NCBI GenBank assembly: GCA_035295845.1
Contig: DATGIF010000019.1
Location: 310,001 to 374,000, forward strand
Reading direction: 5' to 3'
Source of the DNA: Palsa-892 sp035295845
GTDB taxonomy: Bacteria > Pseudomonadota > Alphaproteobacteria > Rhizobiales > Xanthobacteraceae
Length of the DNA stretch: 64,000 bases
Each line of letters begins with the position of its first letter. Within the stretch, counting starts at the first letter, position 1. The notes beneath the pieces were generated by a model. The model had not been told where the DNA came from. It was given only the letters and a program-made list of their open reading frames with translations, and made no database searches. A program made the position numbers and the translations under genes. Positions 26,136 to 34,844 of this stretch are shown here, piece after piece.

Positions 26136-27653
26136 CTATTGCCCGCGGCCGGCGCCGCTCGCGAAGCGCCGCGCTTCCTCGGCGGCATGAAAGAGCGCCT
26201 TCGCCTTGTTGACGCATTCCTGCTGCTCGGATTTGGGGTCGGAGTCGGCGACAATGCCGGCGCCCGCCTGCACGTACATCTTGCCGTCCTTGACGAGGGC
26301 GGTGCGAAGCACGATGCAGGTATCCATGTCGCCGGCGGCGGAAAAATAGCCGACGCAGCCGGCATAGAGGCCGCGTTTTTCCTTCTCCAATTCGTCGATG
26401 ATTTCCATCGCGCGCACTTTCGGCGCGCCGGAGACGGTGCCCGCCGGAAAACCCGCGATCAGCGCCGAAAGCGCGTCGTGCTTTTTGTCGAGCTTGCCCT
26501 CGACATTGGAAACAATGTGCATCACATGGCTGTAGCGCTCGATGAAGAACTGGTCGGTGACCTTGACCGAGCCGATCTCGGAGACGCGGCCGACATCGTT
26601 GCGGCCGAGATCGAGAAGCATCAGATGCTCGGCGCGCTCCTTCGGATCCGCGAGCAATTCGTCCTCCAATGCCTTGTCCTCATGCGGGGTGGCGCCTCGC
26701 GGGCGGGTGCCGGCGATCGGCCGCACGGTGACCTTGCCGTTGCGCACGGTAACGAGAATTTCGGGGCTGGAGCCCGCGACCGCGAAGCCGCCGAAGTCGA
26801 GATAGTAGAGATAGGGCGCGGGGTTGGTGCGGCGAAGCGCGCGATAGAGCGAAAACGGCGGCAGCGGGAAGGGCGCCTCGAAGCGTTGCGACAGCACCAC
26901 CTGAAAGATGTCGCCGGCCATGATGTATTCCTTGGCGGCGGCGACCATTTTCTCGAATTCCGCGGGCGTGGTGTTGGAGTGCGTCGCGATCTTCAACGGA
27001 TCGAAATTCGGCGCTGGAATCTGTTTCTCGAGCGGCCGTTCCAGCGCATCGACGACCGCCGATAACCGTTCGGTCGCGCGCGCTTGCGCCGCCTTCGCGC
27101 TAACGTCCTTTTCCGGCCGTACGGGGGTGACAACGATGATTGCGTCCTTCACCGCGTCGAACACGACAATGACGGTCGGCCGGATCAGGATCGCGTCGGG
27201 AATCCCGATCGGGTCGGGATTGGGCGAAGGCAGCTTCTCCATCAGCCGCACCATGTCGTAGCTGAGATAGCCGAAGATGCCCGCCGCCATCGGCGGCAGT
27301 TCAGGCGGGATTGCGAGCTTCGATTCCGCCACAAGCTCGCGCAGCGCCGAAAGCGCAGGCTGCCTACACGGCTCGAACGCATCCGGCTTCGTGCGGACGG
27401 CGCGGTTGATCTCGGCATGTTCGCCGGAAGCGCGGAAGATCAAATCGGGCTCAAGGCCGATAATCGAATAGCGCCCGCGCACGGCGCCGCCCTCGACCGA
27501 TTCCAGCAAGAAGCTCATCGGCTTGCCGCCCGCGAGCTTCAGGAATGCGGAAACCGGCGTCTCGAGGTCGCCAACCAGCGTCGTCCATACGAGCTGCGGC
27601 TCGCCCGCCCCATAGCGCGCCGCAAAGGCTGACCCTCCGGGCAGGATTTCCAT
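26136..27653 (-). CDS. trpE: Anthranilate synthase component I
   Basis: Makes anthranilate from chorismate with ammonia from TrpG. The 505 residues contain the N-terminal regulatory domain with the tryptophan-feedback element SFLLESVEGG near residue 48 (the LLES motif), YLSYDMVR, and the chorismate-binding C-terminal domain with FQVVLSQRFE, SPEILV, PIAGTRPRG, ERAEHLMLLDLGRNDVGRV and FPAGTVSGAPKVRAMEII. It begins 6 bases after ppiD. No leader peptide with tandem Trp codons or attenuator was found. Confidence 0.96.
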   Translation of the reverse strand: MEILPGGSAFAARYGAGEPQLVWTTLVGDLETPVSAFLKLAGGKPMSFLLESVEGGAVRGRYSIIGLEPDLIFRASGEHAEINRAVRTKPDAFEPCRQPALSALRELVAESKLAIPPELPPMAAGIFGYLSYDMVRLMEKLPSPNPDPIGIPDAILIRPTVIVVFDAVKDAIIVVTPVRPEKDVSAKAAQARATERLSAVVDALERPLEKQIPAPNFDPLKIATHSNTTPAEFEKMVAAAKEYIMAGDIFQVVLSQRFEAPFPLPPFSLYRALRRTNPAPYLYYLDFGGFAVAGSSPEILVTVRNGKVTVRPIAGTRPRGATPHEDKALEDELLADPKERAEHLMLLDLGRNDVGRVSEIGSVKVTDQFFIERYSHVMHIVSNVEGKLDKKHDALSALIAGFPAGTVSGAPKVRAMEIIDELEKEKRGLYAGCVGYFSAAGDMDTCIVLRTALVKDGKMYVQAGAGIVADSDPKSEQQECVNKAKALFHAAEEARRFASGAGRGQ

Positions 27654-27659
27654 CGCCGC

Positions 27660-29540
27660 TCAGTTCCTGTCGCTGCCGGTGATCGAGCGCAACGCCGCCT
27701 CGTTGATGCTCACGCCGAGATCGTGCTCGAGGCGCAACACGTATTGGCCGAGAAGATCATCCTCAAGGCCGCTTGTGATCGCCTTGAGGGCGGCGGGCGT
27801 CGGCGCGAAGGGCGGAATGTTCACCTTGAGAATGCGATAGACGATCCAGCCGGTGCCGTCGTTCGCGGCATAAACGCCGGCCTTGTTTTCGGTGGTCGCG
27901 AAGATGCGCGCGATCGCATCGGCATCGAGGCCTTCGACCTTGCCGCCGCGCCTGATTTTTTCGCGATGCTCGACCGCAACACCGGGGACGGCCTTGGCGA
28001 AGCTTTCACCGCTATCGATCTTGGCGCGGATCGTATCGGCCAAAGTCGCGAGCTTCTTGCCGGTTTCCTCCTCGCGCCAACGCGCTTCCACGAGGCCGCG
28101 CGCTTCCTCGAAGGTGCGATCGCGCGCGGGGGTGATGCCGGCGACCTCGTACCAGACAAAGCCGCCTTGGTTGCGAAGCTCGACTGGATCAGTCTCGACG
28201 CCGGGCTGCGAGAGAAAGGCGCCTTTCAAAAGATCGTCGCGGCCGGGCACGTCCTCGATCATCGTGCCGTCGGGCTTGCGTCCGCTGCGGTCCGCAGCCT
28301 CGATCGTCACCGCCTTGAGGCCGAGCTTATTCGCCGTCTCCGTAATCGTGGCGCCGCCCGCGCGCTCGTCCTCGACCTTGTCGTGAATGTCGAGAATCTG
28401 GCGCCGTGCGCGATCGCGTGCGATTTCCTTCCGCAGCGTCGCGGCAACGGCGGAAAGGGGCTGCTCGACGCCGGCCTCGATCCGCTTCAGACGCAGCAGC
28501 ACGGCGCCGAAACGGCCGGGGATCGGCTCGCTGACCTTGCCCACGGCGAGGGTAAACGCGGCGTCGGCAATGGCGGGGTCGAGGATGTCACGTTTGGCGA
28601 CGAGCCCGATCGAAATATCCTTCGGCGTGAGCTTGCGCTCTTCGGCGATCTTGTCGAACGAAGTGCCGGCGGCGATGCGGTCGGCGGCGGCCTTCGCCTC
28701 CTCCATATTCAAGAATACGATCTGGTCGAGGTCGCGGCGCTCGGGCGTGCGGAAACGGTCGATCTGCGCCTCATAAACCTTTTGCACATCGGCGTCGGAG
28801 ACCTCGATCGAGGCGGCGAGCATATCGGCCGTGAGCGCGATCAGCACGATCTTGCGGTATTCGGGCGCGCGGAAGGCCGCCTTGTGCTCGTCGTAATAGG
28901 CCTTGAGCTGCTCGGGCGTGGGAGCGGCGATTTGCCCCGCCTGGTCCTTGCCGAGCCGCACGAATTCGATCGCCCGTTCCTCGCTTTCGAACCGTTGCAC
29001 CGCTTCGCCGAGGATCTTCGGAATCGCGGGCGCGCCGGTGAAAGCGGACGCGATCTGCTGGCGCAGCATCAGGCGGCGCTGCTCGCTCACATACTGCGCT
29101 TCGGTGTAACCGTTCGCCCGCAGGAGCTGCAGAAAAAATTCGTGGTTGAAGGTGCCGCTCGGGCCGCGAAAGGCTGGATCTTCGGCAATGCGGCGCGAAA
29201 GCGTGTCGTCGGAAATAGCGAGGCGGAGGCCTTGCGCCTTCTGATCGAGGGCCGCTTCACTCAACAATTCGCCGAGAATTTGCCGGTCAATGCCGAGCAC
29301 ATGCGCCTCGGCCGGCGTAAGCGGACGGCCGAGCTGGCGGCCGAGCCGCTGCAAACGCTCCGTGAAAAGACGGCGGAAGCCTTCAATCGAGATCTGCGTC
29401 TTGCCGACGCTTGCAAGCGTGGTGGTGCCGAAGTTGCGAAATACGTCGGCAATGCCCCAGATCACGAAAGCAAGGATCAACAGGCCCATGAAGCCCTTGA
29501 CGAACCAGCTTCCGATTCCTTGGCGAAAGGCCTGCAGCAT
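27660..29540 (-). CDS. ppiD: PpiD-like periplasmic peptidyl-prolyl isomerase/foldase
   Basis: Inner-membrane-anchored foldase (SurA_N/parvulin family) that helps newly exported proteins fold. The 626 residues begin MLQAFRQGIGSWFVKGFMGL, leading into one membrane helix (LILAFVIWGIADVF). A long periplasmic helical part follows (SurA_N-like, about 40-230), then a parvulin-type domain around residues 265-370 (FDKIAEERKLTPKDISIGLV ... GKVSEPIPGRFGAVLLRL) and a C-terminal helical domain. The active-site parvulin residues are weakly conserved, so it may act mainly as a chaperone. It is the first gene of the minus-strand trpE-G-D-C-moaC-moeA run. Confidence 0.9.
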   Translation of the reverse strand: MLQAFRQGIGSWFVKGFMGLLILAFVIWGIADVFRNFGTTTLASVGKTQISIEGFRRLFTERLQRLGRQLGRPLTPAEAHVLGIDRQILGELLSEAALDQKAQGLRLAISDDTLSRRIAEDPAFRGPSGTFNHEFFLQLLRANGYTEAQYVSEQRRLMLRQQIASAFTGAPAIPKILGEAVQRFESEERAIEFVRLGKDQAGQIAAPTPEQLKAYYDEHKAAFRAPEYRKIVLIALTADMLAASIEVSDADVQKVYEAQIDRFRTPERRDLDQIVFLNMEEAKAAADRIAAGTSFDKIAEERKLTPKDISIGLVAKRDILDPAIADAAFTLAVGKVSEPIPGRFGAVLLRLKRIEAGVEQPLSAVAATLRKEIARDRARRQILDIHDKVEDERAGGATITETANKLGLKAVTIEAADRSGRKPDGTMIEDVPGRDDLLKGAFLSQPGVETDPVELRNQGGFVWYEVAGITPARDRTFEEARGLVEARWREEETGKKLATLADTIRAKIDSGESFAKAVPGVAVEHREKIRRGGKVEGLDADAIARIFATTENKAGVYAANDGTGWIVYRILKVNIPPFAPTPAALKAITSGLEDDLLGQYVLRLEHDLGVSINEAALRSITGSDRN

Positions 29541-29696
29541 GGTGCCGTTTCCTGAACGCTCGCGTCACAAAACCGTTGTGCCGGGAAGGGCGCGGATCAT
29601 AGGGAGGGCGACCCCTTCGGGCAACGCTGCCGGCCCGCTGTTTGCGCTGCTTTCAACGGTCTGCTACCCGCGTTCGAGGCCAAAAAAGGGCGGGAA

Positions 29697-30455
29697 ATGG
29701 CCACACGGCGTCCCCTGATTGCGGGCAACTGGAAGATGAACGGGCTCTCCGCCTCGGTGGAGGAGCTCGATCGCATCATCCAGGGCTTCGCGCCTGAGTT
29801 TTCCGAGAAGATTGATCTCCTGGTCTGTCCGCCGTTTACGTTGATCGAAGAATTCGCGGCGACCGCCAAGGGCACCCAGGTGATGATCGGCGCGCAGGAT
29901 TGCCATCCTGAACCTTCCGGCGCCCATACCGGCGACATCTCCGCGGAGATGCTCGCCGATGCAGGTGTGAAGGCCGTGATCGTCGGGCATTCGGAGCGCC
30001 GCGCCGAGCATCACGAGGACGATCGGCTTGTGCGGGCGAAGGCGGATGCGGCGTTTCGCGCCGGGCTGCTGGCAGTCGTATGCGTGGGTGAAACGCGGGC
30101 GGAGCGTGAGTCAAAGCAGACACTCGACGTGGTCTCGCGTCAGCTTTCGGGCTCGGTGCCAGACGGGGCGGGAGCGGATAGGCTCGTGATCGCCTACGAG
30201 CCGGTATGGGCCATCGGCAGCGGGCTCACACCCTCGCCGAACGACATTGCCGAGGTCCATGGCCTCATCCGGAGCGCACTTTCGGCTCGTTTTGGCGCGG
30301 CGACGGGCGCGGCCACGCGCATTCTTTATGGCGGCTCGGTCAAGCCCGACAATGCCGGTTCGCTTCTGAAGGCGAAGGATGTGGACGGAGCGCTCGTGGG
30401 CGGAGCGAGCCTCAAGGCCGGAGATTTTCTCACCGTCGCGCGCGGCGCCCTGTAG
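29697..30455 (+). CDS. tpiA: Triosephosphate isomerase
   Basis: Interconverts dihydroxyacetone phosphate and glyceraldehyde 3-phosphate. The 252 residues include the substrate lysine in AGNWKMNG, the catalytic histidine in IVGHSERRAEHHEDD, the catalytic glutamate in AYEPVWAIGSGLTPS and the phosphate loop ILYGGSVKPDNAG. It is divergent from ppiD (156 bases between) and followed by secG, as in other Hyphomicrobiales. Confidence 0.97.
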   Translation: MATRRPLIAGNWKMNGLSASVEELDRIIQGFAPEFSEKIDLLVCPPFTLIEEFAATAKGTQVMIGAQDCHPEPSGAHTGDISAEMLADAGVKAVIVGHSERRAEHHEDDRLVRAKADAAFRAGLLAVVCVGETRAERESKQTLDVVSRQLSGSVPDGAGADRLVIAYEPVWAIGSGLTPSPNDIAEVHGLIRSALSARFGAATGAATRILYGGSVKPDNAGSLLKAKDVDGALVGGASLKAGDFLTVARGAL

Positions 30456-30604
30456 CGAAAACGGGAATTTTGGCTAAGTCAGCAACGTCAAGGAATTGAC
30501 GCAGAATCCGGTTTTGGTCGCTTGTACCCGGTTCCTCGCTACCCCAAGTTGGGTGGCGGACAAACGCACGATCGTGTAAGCACCCCCCGTCCCGCGAGAA
30601 AGCC

Positions 30605-30979
30605 ATGCAAACCGTCCTCATCGTCATCCACCTCTTGGTCGTGCTCGCCATGATCGGGGTCGTGCTGTTGCAGAAATCCGAGGGCGGCGCGCTCGGCATG
30701 GGTGGAGGCGGCGGTGGCTTTCTTTCGAGCCGCGGCACATCGAATGTGCTCACCCGCACCACCGCGATCCTTGCAGCGCTCTTTTTCCTGACGAGCTTCG
30801 TGCTCTCGGTTTTGGCCGGCTGGGGAGGCCGTCAGGGCTCGATTTTCAAACCCTCGGCGACGGTGCCTACGGCCCCAGGCCCGGCAAGCTCCGGCGGAAG
30901 CCTCCTTGACCAGATGAAGCAACAACCCCAGCAACCGCAGCAGCCCCCTTCGGGGCCGCAGGTTCCGCAGTCGAAATGA
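30605..30979 (+). CDS. secG: Preprotein translocase subunit SecG
   Basis: Small subunit of the SecYEG channel. The 124 residues contain two membrane helices (about 3-22 and 56-76) separated by the family loop QKSEGGALGMGGGGGGFLSS and RGTSNVLTRTT. The C-terminal tail is Pro/Gln/Ser-rich (QQPQQPQQPP), as often in alphaproteobacteria. A strong intrinsic terminator follows. Confidence 0.95.
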   Translation: MQTVLIVIHLLVVLAMIGVVLLQKSEGGALGMGGGGGGFLSSRGTSNVLTRTTAILAALFFLTSFVLSVLAGWGGRQGSIFKPSATVPTAPGPASSGGSLLDQMKQQPQQPQQPPSGPQVPQSK

Positions 30980-30992
30980 GGCGGAAGCAACA

Positions 30993-31024
30993 AAGGGCCG
31001 GGTTTCCCGGCCCTTCGGTTTTTA
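30993..31024 (+). terminator. Intrinsic terminator after secG
   Basis: AAGGGCCGGG-TTT-CCCGGCCCTT followed by CGGTTTTTA. Confidence 0.9.
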
Positions 31025-31123
31025 TGGGCGGGCTGGGGAAAAGCCTCTCGTCGAATCAGCCGCAAGGGTCTAGAGGTTGAATCCCATGACGCGTGAATTC
31101 TCGCAAAGCGGCGGCATGGACTC

Positions 31124-32068
31124 ATGAAAATCTCACACATCATTTGCACGCGAAACCGGGCGGAGCAGCTCGCGATCACGCTCGGAAAATTCAATACGGC
31201 GCTGATGAGCGCGCATCAGATCGAGCTCGTGCTCGTCGACAGCGAGTCCACCGACGCGACGCCGCAGGTGATGGCGGAATTCGCCGAGAAGTACAAAAGG
31301 ACGAGGATCGTGCGCGCGGGCAAAGGACTCGGGCGCGCGCGCAATGCCGGCATCGATGCCGCGAAAGGCGATCTCATCGCCTTCACCGACGACGATTGTT
31401 ACCTCGACGACAACTATTACACGGCGCTCCGGCTGCAATTCGCCGAACCGCGCGAGCACCATTACGGCATGGGGCAGATCCTTCTGTTCGATCCCGATGA
31501 CGATTGGCGGATCGCCAATGCCACCATCTCGCAAATGGTGACGATCAAACCGCGGACGCTTTTGCCGACCGGCACCTTCCAGGGCGCGAACATCTTTTTC
31601 CTGCGCGAGGTGTTCGAGAAGGCGGGGAAATTCCGTGACGACATGGGCTCCGGCACGCCATTCCCGTGCGAGGACATCGAGTTCGGCACACGCGCCTCGC
31701 TCGCGGGTTTCACGGGCGTGTTCACGCCCCTGATCAAGGTCTTCCACCATCACGGCCGCAAGGCCGGGAGTGCCGAGGCCGACGATACGGTGCTCGGCTA
31801 TGAAACCGGCCGCGGCGCCTATTACGGCGGCCTGATCGTCGACGGTATTAACGAAGTGTGGAAGCTATGGCTTGCCACCACGCATACCGGCGGGCCGCCG
31901 CCGCCGCGCGTTCTCGAGCGGCTCGAACGCGAGTTCCGGGGCGCCGCCGATTACATCCGTTACCGTCTCGATGCCGGTGATACGGCCGGCCAGACGGCTG
32001 CGCCGGGCGCAGGGCAGGCCGGCGCCGAAAAACCCTCGCCAAAGCAGGCGCAAGGCGCTAAGGCTTAG
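31124..32068 (+). CDS. Family 2 glycosyltransferase
   Basis: The 314-residue protein has a GT-A fold: HIICTRNRAEQLAITLGKF and IELVLVDSESTDATPQVM at the N-terminus, GLGRARNAGIDAAKGDLIAF, and the metal-binding TDDDCYLDD. An acceptor-side region FQGANIFFLREVFEKAG and CEDIEFGTRASLAGF (ED base motif) follows. The last 60 residues are Gly/Pro/Ala-rich and probably disordered. No membrane helix is seen, so it is likely cytoplasmic or peripheral. It sits between secG and pyrG, which are usually adjacent, and ends 5 bases before pyrG. Its acceptor is unknown; a cell-surface polysaccharide is a guess. Confidence 0.88.
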   Translation: MKISHIICTRNRAEQLAITLGKFNTALMSAHQIELVLVDSESTDATPQVMAEFAEKYKRTRIVRAGKGLGRARNAGIDAAKGDLIAFTDDDCYLDDNYYTALRLQFAEPREHHYGMGQILLFDPDDDWRIANATISQMVTIKPRTLLPTGTFQGANIFFLREVFEKAGKFRDDMGSGTPFPCEDIEFGTRASLAGFTGVFTPLIKVFHHHGRKAGSAEADDTVLGYETGRGAYYGGLIVDGINEVWKLWLATTHTGGPPPPRVLERLEREFRGAADYIRYRLDAGDTAGQTAAPGAGQAGAEKPSPKQAQGAKA

Positions 32069-32073
32069 GTCCC

Positions 32074-33702
32074 ATGGCGCGGTATATTTTCATTACCGGC
32101 GGCGTGGTTTCCTCGCTTGGCAAGGGTCTGGCGTCCGCCGCACTCGGCGCGCTCCTGCAGGCGCGCGGATTTTCGGTGCGGTTGCGAAAGCTCGACCCGT
32201 ATCTGAACGTCGATCCCGGCACCATGTCGCCGTATCAGCACGGCGAGGTATTCGTCACCGACGACGGCGCCGAAACCGACCTCGATCTCGGCCATTACGA
32301 GCGCTTCACCGGCCGGCCCTGCACGCGCCAGGACAACATCACGACGGGGCGCATCTACCAGGAAATTCTCGCCAAGGAGCGGCGCGGCGATTATCTCGGC
32401 GCCACCATCCAGGTGATCCCGCACGTCACCAACGCGATCAAGGAATTCATCCTGGAAGGCAATGAAGGCTTCGACTTCGTGCTCTGTGAGATCGGCGGCA
32501 CGGTCGGCGATATCGAGAGCCTGCCGTTCCTGGAAGCGATCCGCCAGCTCGGCAACGAATTGCCCGACCAGCACGCGGTCTACATCCATGTGACGCTCTT
32601 GCCCTACATCGCCTCCGCCGGAGAGGTGAAGACGAAGCCGACGCAGCATTCGGTGAGCGAGTTGCGCTCGATCGGCATTCAGCCAGACATTCTGCTCTGC
32701 CGTACCGATCGCGAAATTCCGCGCGAGGAGCGCAGGAAGCTCGGCCTCTTCTGCAACGTGCGCGAAAGCGCGGTGATCGAAGGCCGCGATGTCGACAACA
32801 TCTATGCGGTGCCGACCGCCTATCACCGGGCGGGGCTGGATCGCGAAGTGCTGGCCGCCTTCGGCATCGAGAGCGCGCGGGCGCCGGACCTTTCGCGCTG
32901 GACGAAAATCGAAGAGCGCATGCACAACCCCGAAGGCGACGTCACCATCGCGATCGTCGGCAAATATACCGGGCTCAAGGACGCCTATAAATCGTTGATC
33001 GAGGCGCTGACGCATGGCGGCATCGCCAATCGGGTGAAGGTCAAGCTCGACTGGATCGAATCCGAAATTTTTGAGCGCGAGGATCCGACACCCTTTCTCG
33101 AACACGTCAACGGCATTCTGGTGCCGGGCGGTTTCGGCCAACGCGGCACCGAGGGGAAAATCCGCGCGGCGCGCTTCGCGCGCGAGCGGCAGGTGCCGTA
33201 TTTCGGCATTTGTTTCGGGATGCAAATGGCGGTGATCGAGGCGGCGCGCAATCTCGCCGGCATCGGGGAGGCGAACTCGACCGAATTCGGTCCAACGACC
33301 GAGCCGGTGGTCGGGCTTCTCACCGAATGGATGAAGGGGAACGAGCTGCAGCGGCGGCAGATGGGCGGCAATCTAGGCGGCAGCATGCGGCTCGGGGCGT
33401 ATCCGGCGAAGCTCGGAAAGGGGAGCCGGGTTTCGGCGATCTACGATAGCTCGGATATCTCCGAGCGGCACCGCCACCGCTACGAGGTCAATACCGCTTA
33501 TCAGGCGCGGCTCGAGGACAAGGGCATGCGGTTTTCGGGCATGTCGCCGGACGGATTGCTGCCGGAGATTATCGAGTATCCGGAGCATCCCTGGTTCATC
33601 GGCGTGCAGTATCATCCCGAGCTGAAATCGCGCCCGTTCGAGCCGCATCCGCTATTCGCCTCGTTCGTGGGCGCGGCGGTGGAGCGGAGCCGGCTCGTCT
33701 GA
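32074..33702 (+). CDS. pyrG: CTP synthase
   Basis: Makes CTP from UTP using glutamine or ammonia. The 542 residues comprise the N-terminal synthetase domain (FITGGVVSSLGKGLASAALG, DPYLNVDPGTMSPYQHGEVF, CEIGGTVGDIESLPFLEAIR) and the C-terminal glutamine amidotransferase domain with nucleophile C380 in YFGICFGMQMAVIEAARN and the His-Glu pair in VQYHPELKSRP. No anomaly is seen. Confidence 0.98.
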   Translation: MARYIFITGGVVSSLGKGLASAALGALLQARGFSVRLRKLDPYLNVDPGTMSPYQHGEVFVTDDGAETDLDLGHYERFTGRPCTRQDNITTGRIYQEILAKERRGDYLGATIQVIPHVTNAIKEFILEGNEGFDFVLCEIGGTVGDIESLPFLEAIRQLGNELPDQHAVYIHVTLLPYIASAGEVKTKPTQHSVSELRSIGIQPDILLCRTDREIPREERRKLGLFCNVRESAVIEGRDVDNIYAVPTAYHRAGLDREVLAAFGIESARAPDLSRWTKIEERMHNPEGDVTIAIVGKYTGLKDAYKSLIEALTHGGIANRVKVKLDWIESEIFEREDPTPFLEHVNGILVPGGFGQRGTEGKIRAARFARERQVPYFGICFGMQMAVIEAARNLAGIGEANSTEFGPTTEPVVGLLTEWMKGNELQRRQMGGNLGGSMRLGAYPAKLGKGSRVSAIYDSSDISERHRHRYEVNTAYQARLEDKGMRFSGMSPDGLLPEIIEYPEHPWFIGVQYHPELKSRPFEPHPLFASFVGAAVERSRLV

Positions 33703-33711
33703 TTGCTTGTC

Positions 33712-33834
33712 CTACGGGCCGGGCTTCACGAGGCCCGCAGCGACGAGCAGGAGATGACCGGCCTCCGTATAGAAAAAGAAATAGATCGCCGCGGCGACGA
33801 TCACCAATACGCTGAGCGCGATACGGACGTTCAT
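33712..33834 (-). CDS. Small single-helix membrane protein
   Basis: A 40-residue open frame starting MNVRIALSVLVIVAAA and ending GLVKPGP, with AGGGGAAG in a good ribosome-site position 5-12 bases upstream on the minus strand. One hydrophobic helix fills about residues 5-32, with two positive charges or fewer before it. It lies between pyrG and the glyoxalase-like gene and is convergent with pyrG. No family is recognised; the case rests on the ribosome site and the clean membrane-helix translation. Confidence 0.5.
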   Translation of the reverse strand: MNVRIALSVLVIVAAAIYFFFYTEAGHLLLVAAGLVKPGP

Positions 33835-33898
33835 CGATCTTCCCCTATTTTCCCCGACGCTAGCAATTCGTCTTGCATGTGCCTACGGTGGAAATTCG

Positions 33899-34765
33899 AT
33901 GGCCCGCGGGATCGATCATGTTGTCCATGTAGTGCGCGACCTCGCGGCCGCAGCGGTCGCCTTTGAACGGATCGGTTTCCAGGTCGGCGCCGAGAACATC
34001 CATCCTTGGGGCACGAAGAACCGGCTGGTGCAATTGCCGCACTGTTACATCGAGCTTCTTGCGCTTCCGGAACCAAACGGACTGCGGCAACCGCAAGAGC
34101 GAAGCTATTCATTCGGCGCCTTCAATCGCAGATTTTTGCAGGAATGCGGGGAGGGGCTTTCGTTCCTGGTGCTGCAATCGGCAGATCCGAAGAACGAAAA
34201 AGCGGAATTCGACCGGGCGGGCTTCGGCGGCTTCGAGGTGATGGATTTCGCGCGCAAGGGCAAGCGGCCCGACGGCAGCGAAACCGAGGTCGCGTTTTCG
34301 CTGGCGTTTGCGCGCGATCCGGCTTCGCCGCATGCCGGATTTTTCACCTGCCTGCACCGGACGCCCGGGGAAATCTGGTTTCCCGAATTGCAGCGGCACC
34401 CGAATGGTGCAATGACGATTTCAGCCGCGGTGCTCGTCGCCGACAACCCCACCGACCATCATATTTTCCTTGAAGCCTTCACCGGCGCGCGCGACGTGCG
34501 GGCCACCTCGCTCGGCCTTCGCATCGAGACGCCGCAAGGCGAGATCCTGGTTTATGATCCGCAGGCGTTTTTCGACGTGTTCGGCTTCGCGCCGCCGCAA
34601 GACGAGGGGATGCGGTTCGCGGCCTTGGTTTTTACGCTGGGGGACTTCGCGGTTGCCGGGAAATGGTTCGAGGAGAATGATTTGACGCCGCATGCGCGGC
34701 ACGGCCGCCTGATCGTAGGCCCGCCGACGGCGATGGGAGCGGTGATCGCCTTCGAAGCGGCCTGA
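33899..34765 (+). CDS. Glyoxalase-like (VOC superfamily) protein
   Basis: The 288 residues begin MARGIDHVVHVVRDLAAAA, typical of the Glyoxalase_3-like (VOC) family. Two beta-alpha-beta-beta-beta modules are likely (about 4-120 and 150-270): GTKNRLVQLPHCYIELLAL in the first and GAMTISAAVLVADNPTDHHI in the second. Possible metal ligands are H7, E53 and H-rich positions of the second module. The substrate is unknown. A gene of this type next to pyrG/kdsA is common in Hyphomicrobiales as I recall. Confidence 0.82.
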   Translation: MARGIDHVVHVVRDLAAAAVAFERIGFQVGAENIHPWGTKNRLVQLPHCYIELLALPEPNGLRQPQERSYSFGAFNRRFLQECGEGLSFLVLQSADPKNEKAEFDRAGFGGFEVMDFARKGKRPDGSETEVAFSLAFARDPASPHAGFFTCLHRTPGEIWFPELQRHPNGAMTISAAVLVADNPTDHHIFLEAFTGARDVRATSLGLRIETPQGEILVYDPQAFFDVFGFAPPQDEGMRFAALVFTLGDFAVAGKWFEENDLTPHARHGRLIVGPPTAMGAVIAFEAA

Positions 34766-34793
34766 AACGCAGGTTTTCCACGGATATTCATTA

Positions 34794-34811
34794 AAAGTGA
34801 AATTTCATTTT
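34794..34811. promoter_or_regulatory. Palindrome upstream of HTH-kdsA, candidate operator
   Basis: AAAGTGAAATTTCATTTT contains the perfect 10-base palindrome TGAAATTTCA (34798-34807) and is symmetric for AAA-n-TGAAA/TTTCA-n-TTT. It lies 33 bases before the kdsA start, inside the short A/T-rich leader where the promoter must be. The gene it precedes encodes a protein with its own helix-turn-helix domain. Confidence 0.5.
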
Positions 34812-34844
34812 GAACGAAAAACGGAGATGCGCTAGCTAGAGGGC

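Noticed and set aside
27723..29555. 610-codon plus-strand open frame opposite ppiD
   Set aside because: It is antisense to a gene with clear PpiD features and has a skewed Arg/Ala/Asp-rich composition typical of shadows in high-GC DNA; no domain is visible.
30456..30604. Possible tRNA between tpiA and secG
   Set aside because: Checked because a tRNA sits near here in some relatives; no cloverleaf or TTCGA-type T-loop in place was found.
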